A stretch of 9,664 nt of DNA, from assembly GCA_031254995.1 (NCBI GenBank), contig JAIRTJ010000072.1, positions 1-9,664 on the forward strand. Reading direction: 5' to 3'. Both the position numbers and the translations under genes were made by a program. Shown piece by piece: positions 6,165-9,664 of the stretch. The stretch is from Eubacteriales Family XIII. Incertae Sedis bacterium (GTDB lineage: Bacteria; Bacillota; Clostridia; Peptostreptococcales; Anaerovoracaceae). Each line of letters begins with the position of its first letter. Positions within the stretch are counted from its first letter, which is position 1. The notes beneath the pieces are model-generated. The model did no database searches. It was not told where the DNA came from and was given only the letters and a program-made list of their open reading frames with translations.

Positions 6165-7381
6165 AACTCACCGTCCCTCACGACGTCAATGATGTCGCTC
6201 TTGCGAATTTTTGCCGATGAGATCAGCGACGCAATCGGACCTGCAACGAAGGAAAGGATCAAGGATCCTGCGGTGAGGCCGATCAATGCGATGACCGACG
6301 GTTGCATATAAGGCATGTTTATCGTGTCGCGTATATAGGTTCGAAACGGCAGTATCAACAAAGCTGAGAGGAATACGCCGGCGATGCCGCCGAAGAGGCT
6401 TACGATTCCCGATTCGAGGAAGACAAGGGAGGCCAGTTTTCTGCGCGTGGCGCCCAATGAACGCAATATGCCGAATTCCCGTTTTCTTTCGTTCAGTATG
6501 ACGGAAAACGCAATGGCGAGAATCAGGATCGACAAAAGCCACAGTATTGCGGCGAGCGCAACGATGATCGTCACCAAAGCGCGCAAATTGCCGGACACGT
6601 TGCTGACAATTTCCTTTGCGGGAACGACGACGATGCCGCTGTTTCCGTACCCGAAATGCTCGTTCATCGCCTTTGTCGTACCGATCGGCGAAGAGTCTTC
6701 GTTCAACATGATCGAAAGGGCGGAGATCGCGTTGTCGGGCAACGTGAGATTGCCGCCCCGCGCGATGAAATCTTCGGCGGCGGTTCGTGCCGACTCCATC
6801 GTCATAAACACGGATGCGTCGAATCCGCTCCCGGTATTTTCCATTTTCGCGACGACGGTGTATTCGCGATCAAAGAATTCGAGTTTGCTCCCCGCGCCGC
6901 CCGAAATGGCGCCGCCTATGATGATTTCTCCGTCGGACAGTCTTCCGGGCAAGGCGGTTTTGATCCAAGGCTCGACGATGAAATCCGTCTCCTGGTCGAA
7001 GCCGATCAATTGAACGGGCATGGAACAACAGGACGCGTTCAGAGATGCGATGAGCAATTGCGGCGACACGGCGCGAACGCCTTCAAAATGCGCGATTTTC
7101 CCCAGCCACGCCGCGTCCATGAAGAAAGCGGAAGGCTCACCCCTGAGCAGGATGCCCTCGATCTTTTGATCGTATCCCTTTGGGACGATCAGAATATCCG
7201 CGCCGAGTCGCTTTGCCAAGCCGTCGGCGCCGTTGAACAAGCTGCATGAGATCAAAGAGCCGCCGAACAGCATGAAGGCAAGAAGGGCGACGATCGATAT
7301 GAGTCCCGCGGTGCGAAACGGACTTCTTTTCAGATTGCAGACGGCGATATCCGAGAATATGAAGTGCGGTCGTCCGTACAC
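6161..7381 (-). CDS. FtsX/MacB-like ABC permease
   Basis: A 406-residue permease with the four-helix MacB/LolC layout: membrane helix 1 (about 24-47), a large outside domain (48-265), and helices at about 268-295, 317-345 and 361-388. The coupling segment NERKREFGILRSLGATRRKL (297-316) is typical of the FtsX domain. The outside domain begins with RLGADILIVPKG (58-69) and has SCCSMPVQLIGFD (117-129), with two adjacent Cys, features I associate with the permeases beside FTR1/P19 iron genes. Translation starts at GTG, directly after the DUF4418 stop (TAAGTG), with AAGGA inside the end of that gene. The stop overlaps the ATPase start. Only one permease is encoded here, so a homodimer is likely. 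The substrate is not shown by the sequence. Confidence 0.88.
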   Translation of the reverse strand: MYGRPHFIFSDIAVCNLKRSPFRTAGLISIVALLAFMLFGGSLISCSLFNGADGLAKRLGADILIVPKGYDQKIEGILLRGEPSAFFMDAAWLGKIAHFEGVRAVSPQLLIASLNASCCSMPVQLIGFDQETDFIVEPWIKTALPGRLSDGEIIIGGAISGGAGSKLEFFDREYTVVAKMENTGSGFDASVFMTMESARTAAEDFIARGGNLTLPDNAISALSIMLNEDSSPIGTTKAMNEHFGYGNSGIVVVPAKEIVSNVSGNLRALVTIIVALAAILWLLSILILAIAFSVILNERKREFGILRSLGATRRKLASLVFLESGIVSLFGGIAGVFLSALLILPFRTYIRDTINMPYMQPSVIALIGLTAGSLILSFVAGPIASLISSAKIRKSDIIDVVRDGEL

Positions 7382-7798
7382 TTAAACGCGGATCCTTTCT
7401 TCCTTGGCGCGAAACAGTCGGAGCGCGTTGAACGCCGATCCGACGATTGTGAGCGATCCGATCACCGTGATCGCGGGGAACGAGATGCGGCGGCAGGACA
7501 TGCCTTCCGAAGCGCAACCGCCGATCAAAATTGCGGGCAATAGCAAGGCGAGGACGCCCGCGAGGATGATCGCCGCGCTGATTCCGAGACGTACTTGTTC
7601 GGATGAGAAGATCAATAATCCCACGCCGAGCGCCGCGATCAGAAGCCCGACTCCGATCTCCGCGCGGCCCGTCCAATGGCAGACCATCCAATGCCCGTCC
7701 GGCGAAGGTCCGCATAATCTGAAAAGATACTGAGGACCAAAAGCGATGAGCAGTCCCGCGACGATCGCGCTAATGCCTGTGATGATGCGATTTACCAT
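7382..7798 (-). CDS. DUF4418 family membrane protein
   Basis: A 138-residue protein with about four membrane helices (5-27, 44-64, 70-93, 107-127) and a basic C-terminus. Cys/His residues sit at the ends of helices: C29 in FRLCG, C40-H41 in MVCHWTG, and C95 and C102 in GGCASEGMSC. The MxCHWT and IGGC-x6-C patterns match DUF4418 as I remember it; its function is not established. The Cys/His set might bind a metal or carry a redox reaction (inference). The frame is open upstream to 8047, but the start at 7798 is chosen because GAGG (7808-7805) precedes it by 6 nt and the promoter lies at 7887-7859. An in-frame ATG at 7810 lacks a ribosome binding site. First gene of the operon with the permease and ATPase. 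Confidence 0.82.
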   Translation of the reverse strand: MVNRIITGISAIVAGLLIAFGPQYLFRLCGPSPDGHWMVCHWTGRAEIGVGLLIAALGVGLLIFSSEQVRLGISAAIILAGVLALLLPAILIGGCASEGMSCRRISFPAITVIGSLTIVGSAFNALRLFRAKEERIRV

Positions 7799-7834
7799 AG
7801 AAGACCTCATTTTCGTGCATATTCCCCAAACGGA

Positions 7835-7850
7835 GTAAGCTATAGCTAAC
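7835..7850 (-). promoter_or_regulatory. Operator copy near the +1 of the DUF4418 operon
   Basis: On the minus strand this reads GTTAGCTATAGCTTAC, an inverted repeat with one mismatch in the outer arms. It starts just past the predicted transcription start (about 7852) and lies 27 bp from the copy in the promoter spacer. It shares the GTTAG-N6 layout with the sites at 7862, 9357 and 9498. Confidence 0.6.
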
Positions 7851-7858
7851 CATCTGCA

Positions 7859-7887
7859 ATTGTAACCCATTGCTAACCGACTGTCAA
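7859..7887 (-). promoter_or_regulatory. Promoter of the DUF4418-permease-ATPase operon
   Basis: On the minus strand TTGACA (7887-7882), 17 nt and TACAAT (7864-7859) form a near-consensus sigma-A promoter. Transcription would start near 7852, leaving a leader of about 53 nt. A strong promoter with an operator-like repeat inside its spacer suggests control by repression. Confidence 0.82.
7862..7877 (-). promoter_or_regulatory. Operator copy in the DUF4418 promoter spacer
   Basis: On the minus strand this reads GTTAGCAATGGGTTAC. It begins 4 nt after the -35 box and overlaps the first bases of the -10. The left arm GTTAGCAAT is identical to the perfect palindrome at 9498; the right arm is degenerate. 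A bound protein would block RNA polymerase. Confidence 0.6.
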
Positions 7888-7925
7888 GCGACAACCTCGG
7901 ATCGAAACAGCGTGAGGCGGTCTGC

Positions 7926-7938
7926 GCGACAAAGTCGC
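7926..7938 (-). terminator. Weak hairpin after the MFS gene
   Basis: GCGAC-TTT-GTCGC on the minus strand forms a 5-bp stem 18 nt after the MFS stop. No U tract follows, so it is at most a weak or Rho-assisted end. The strong DUF4418 promoter lies directly beyond. Confidence 0.22.
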
Positions 7939-7955
7939 CTATTTGCGGGGTAAAA

Positions 7956-9140
7956 TCAATGCTCGGTCGTCCGGCGCGAAACGCTCGCGATGAACACGCA
8001 ACCGACCGCGACGAGGAGCGCTCCGGTGACGATGAGAATATGCTCAATGCGAACGACGTCGGACATCGGCCCGAACAGCAAGATGGCGACGGGCATTGCC
8101 GCGTTCCCGATGAATATGATCAGCGAGAAAACCTTTCCCAGCATATCCGCTTGCACGCGTTCTTGGATGTAGACGGTTCCCGCCGTATTCAGGATCGGCA
8201 TGAAGATGCCGGAGAGGCCGATGAATGCCAGATAAATCGGAAAATTCGGCGCGACGCCGAGGAGCGCGAACAAGATCCCAAAGCATATGACGCTGATCGC
8301 GGAGGTTCTCAACTTGTCCGCGAATTTCCCTTTTACGGATACGAACACTCCGCCGAAAAGCATTCCCAACGTCCAAACGATCTCATTGGCAGTGAGCATC
8401 CATACCGCGTCTCCGAAACTTCGCCGCACCATCAGGGGCGTCAGCACCGCCGCCGGCGTAACTAAAAATATAGAAATTGAGTAAAAATACATCAATTTTA
8501 GCAACATTTTTTCGGAGGCGATGAAGCGCATACCCTTCCGCAATTCCTTGAAGATCGATTCCTGTTTGGTTTCGCTCGGGACGCGCTCGATTTTGATCGT
8601 TGCCATCACGAGTATGGCGGACGAGGCCGTCGCGATGTCGATGAAGAAAGAGCCGATCAGCCCGACGGATCCCAACAACAGTCCCCCGACGGCGGGGGAG
8701 AGCAACATGAGCACGGATGAAACGGATTGATTGATCCCCTGTATCCTCGTGAGCTTTTCCGTTTCGACGAGTTGCGGATACAGAGCCGTGACCGCGGGCA
8801 TTTGCAAGCCGTTGCCCGCGGAGCGAAGTATCGACAATGCGAGCACCACCGTGAGACTTCTGCCCCCGGCGAGGAAAAACACGATGAGAATGACGGTCGA
8901 CAGCGCGGAAAACCCGTCGGAAAGCATGATCAGATATTTTCTGTTGTGTTTGTCCGCGAGTACGCCGCCCACGAGAGAGGTGACGAGCAACGGCGCGGAT
9001 GCGGCGAGTGTGAAAAATGTGATCCACATGCCGGAGGATGTCTCCAACGTTACGTGCCACATAATGGAATACCCTACCACAGACGTGCCGAATGTCGACA
9101 GATTTTGACTGAGCAAAAAGAATATGATTCGTTTGTCCAT
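7956..9140 (-). CDS. MFS transporter (MFS_3/macrolide-exporter-like)
   Basis: A 394-residue proton-coupled carrier with about 12 membrane helices in two halves joined by a hydrophilic loop (about 184-206). Motif A GGVLADKHNRK (58-68) lies between helices 2 and 3; LRSAGNGLQMPA (105-116) and SPAVGGLL (148-155) match exporters of the MefA/EntS group (MFS_3). Such proteins export drugs or siderophores, and the substrate cannot be read from the sequence. The start at 9140 gives a normal N-terminus (MDKRIIFFLLSQNLSTFGT), but its AAGGA lies about 13 nt away, so initiation may be modest. The gene lies between two units that share an operator and has none itself, so it is probably regulated separately. 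A stretch at about 8461-8512 has unusually AT-rich codons. Confidence 0.88.
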   Translation of the reverse strand: MDKRIIFFLLSQNLSTFGTSVVGYSIMWHVTLETSSGMWITFFTLAASAPLLVTSLVGGVLADKHNRKYLIMLSDGFSALSTVILIVFFLAGGRSLTVVLALSILRSAGNGLQMPAVTALYPQLVETEKLTRIQGINQSVSSVLMLLSPAVGGLLLGSVGLIGSFFIDIATASSAILVMATIKIERVPSETKQESIFKELRKGMRFIASEKMLLKLMYFYSISIFLVTPAAVLTPLMVRRSFGDAVWMLTANEIVWTLGMLFGGVFVSVKGKFADKLRTSAISVICFGILFALLGVAPNFPIYLAFIGLSGIFMPILNTAGTVYIQERVQADMLGKVFSLIIFIGNAAMPVAILLFGPMSDVVRIEHILIVTGALLVAVGCVFIASVSRRTTEH

Positions 9141-9179
9141 GCGCCTATGCCGGTCCTTTCCTCAAACGTGTGTCGCTAC

Positions 9180-9185
9180 ATTATA
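9180..9185 (-). promoter_or_regulatory. -10 box of the MFS promoter
   Basis: A perfect TATAAT on the minus strand (9185-9180) lies 40 nt before the MFS start. At 16-18 nt upstream only poor -35 matches are found (for example ATGCGG), so the promoter may need an activator or rest on its perfect -10. Confidence 0.5.
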
Positions 9186-9210
9186 CACGATTTCCCGAAG
9201 TCCCGCATTT

Positions 9211-9231
9211 AAATTCGATTAAAATTCGATT
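9211..9231. repeat. Direct repeat AAATTCGATT, two copies
   Basis: AAATTCGATT occurs at 9211-9220 and again at 9222-9231, an 11-bp period, close to one helical turn. It lies just upstream of the MFS -35 position. It may be an A/T-rich upstream element or a tandem regulator site. Confidence 0.5.
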
Positions 9232-9345
9232 TGCCTCGACTCCGTGAATCGGCGTTGCAAGCGCGATCCCGGGTTCGCGAAAGGGTGCACGGGGATGAGG
9301 GTCGGCAATCGCGCTAAAGCTGTCAAAGAGCCGGGTCGATTTTTC

Positions 9346-9374
9346 TTGACAATAAAGTTAGAGTGTGCTAACGT
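9346..9374 (+). promoter_or_regulatory. Promoter of the ftr1-like gene
   Basis: TTGACA (9346-9351), 17 nt and TAACGT (9369-9374). The -35 is perfect and the -10 keeps the key T, A and T. An inverted repeat fills the spacer. The transcription start would be near 9381. Confidence 0.65.
9357..9372 (+). promoter_or_regulatory. Operator copy in the ftr1 promoter spacer
   Basis: GTTAGAGTGTGCTAAC has perfect 5-bp outer arms (GTTAG/CTAAC) around 6 nt. It starts 5 nt after the -35 and overlaps the -10, nearly the same offset as the copy in the DUF4418 promoter. Confidence 0.65.
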
Positions 9375-9462
9375 ATGGGAAGCGACGAAAAGATCCCGTG
9401 CGAAGCGGAAATCCCGACACGAAACGAAGGCGCAAGGCGCGCAAGAATGGGAGGAAACCCGA

Positions 9463-9664
9463 TTGCGAAAGAAAATTACGGTATTGACTCTTCTGTTGTT
9501 AGCAATTGCTAACATTTTTCCCGCGACGGCTTACGCGTCGGATTACGAGACGTGGGGAGAGGTTGCGAACGATATGGAGACGATTCTGAACGAGTCGTAT
9601 GAGATCTTCGTTTCCGGGGACACGGATGGCGGAAAATCGAAGGTGGACGAGGCGTATTTCGGAT
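9463..9664 (+). CDS. FTR1-family iron permease, 5' part
   Basis: Only the first 67 codons lie in the window. Residues 1-25 are a classical signal peptide: MRKK, a hydrophobic core (TVLTLLLLAIANIF), and a probable cut at ATAYA|SD. The start of the extracellular domain follows: WGEVANDMETILNESYEIFVSGD (31-53) and KSKVDEAYFG (58-67). This matches the periplasmic/extracellular helical domain placed before the FTR1/EfeU channel in Gram-positive FTR1 proteins, where GD...VNEAYFG is conserved. The channel with its REGLE motifs would lie beyond the window. The start is TTG: it has GGGAGG (9449-9454) at 8 nt, and no in-frame ATG or GTG lies near it. The codons for residues 12-17 form a perfect 16-bp operator palindrome. 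The likely role is uptake of iron, or possibly another metal. Confidence 0.8.
   Translation, partial: MRKKITVLTLLLLAIANIFPATAYASDYETWGEVANDMETILNESYEIFVSGDTDGGKSKVDEAYFG
9498..9513 (+). promoter_or_regulatory. Perfect palindromic operator inside ftr1
   Basis: GTTAGCAATTGCTAAC is a complete 16-bp palindrome, about 120 bp downstream of the predicted transcription start and 141 bp from the promoter copy. It encodes part of the signal peptide core. It could act as a roadblock or help form a loop with the promoter site. Confidence 0.6.

Larger units (their letters stand above)
9141..9462. other. Divergent intergenic region between MFS and ftr1
   Basis: This 322-nt region holds the leftward MFS promoter, a 10-bp direct repeat, about 115 nt with no visible signal (9232-9345), the rightward ftr1 promoter with its operator, and an ftr1 leader of about 80 nt ending in the ribosome binding site GGGAGG (9449-9454). 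I see no RNA gene in it. Confidence 0.6.

Noticed and set aside
7799..8047. Upstream extension of the DUF4418 frame
   Set aside because: It would start inside the MFS gene and upstream of the promoter at 7887-7859, so the mRNA would not contain it; GAGG supports the start at 7798.
9357..9372. Resemblance of the ftr1 spacer repeat to CIRCE (HrcA site)
   Set aside because: CIRCE needs TTAGCACTC-N9-GAGTGCTAA; only fragments match, the spacing is wrong, and the other three copies do not resemble it.
9375..9512. Small frame (MGSDEKIPCEAEIPTR...) overlapping the ftr1 start
   Set aside because: Its ATG abuts the -10 and lies before the predicted transcription start; it has no ribosome binding site and overlaps ftr1 in another frame.
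1..9664. CRISPR arrays, tRNA or rRNA genes, insertion sequences
   Set aside because: No regularly spaced repeats, cloverleaf-like sequences, transposase frames or terminal inverted repeats were seen.

Overview
The window looks like a bacterial chromosome segment of moderately high GC, most likely from a clostridial-type Firmicute. The gene order rpmG-secE-nusG-rplK-rplA-rplJ-rplL, the 49-residue four-cysteine L33, the strong AGGAGG-type ribosome binding sites and the DUF4418/FTR1 genes all fit this. The lineage is an inference; no rRNA gene is present to confirm it.

Positions 1-1261 hold a signal peptide peptidase (SppA, family S49) with a long Pro/Gly/Tyr-rich N-terminal arm. Positions 1262-1518 hold a weak terminator candidate, a TTGACA-17-TAATGT promoter and a leader hairpin. 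Positions 1519-5400 are the plus-strand translation/secretion cluster rpmG, secE, nusG, rplK, rplA, rplJ, rplL. Its leaders are structured: a hairpin before rplK, and a roughly 190-nt L10-type leader before rplJ that ends in an attenuator-like terminator. A strong hairpin after rplL closes the cluster. rpoB and rpoC do not follow, although they usually do.

From 5496 the other strand takes over. A three-gene operon (DUF4418 membrane protein, FtsX/MacB-like permease, LolD-like ATPase) is read right to left from a near-consensus promoter at 7887-7859. A separate MFS exporter gene (9140-7956) is read in the same direction. Divergent from it, the 5' end of an FTR1-type iron permease gene starts with TTG at 9463 and runs off the window.

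The most interesting signal is a 16-bp inverted repeat of the form GTTAG-N6-CTAAC. It occurs four times and only near two transcription units. One copy lies in the -35/-10 spacer of the ftr1 promoter, and a perfect palindromic copy lies inside the ftr1 signal-peptide codons. The other two are at the DUF4418 operon: one in its promoter spacer at almost the same offset, one just past the predicted transcription start. This suggests that one repressor controls the FTR1 permease and the DUF4418-ABC operon together, and so that the uncharacterised ABC/DUF4418 module belongs to an iron uptake system. The MFS gene between them lacks the site.
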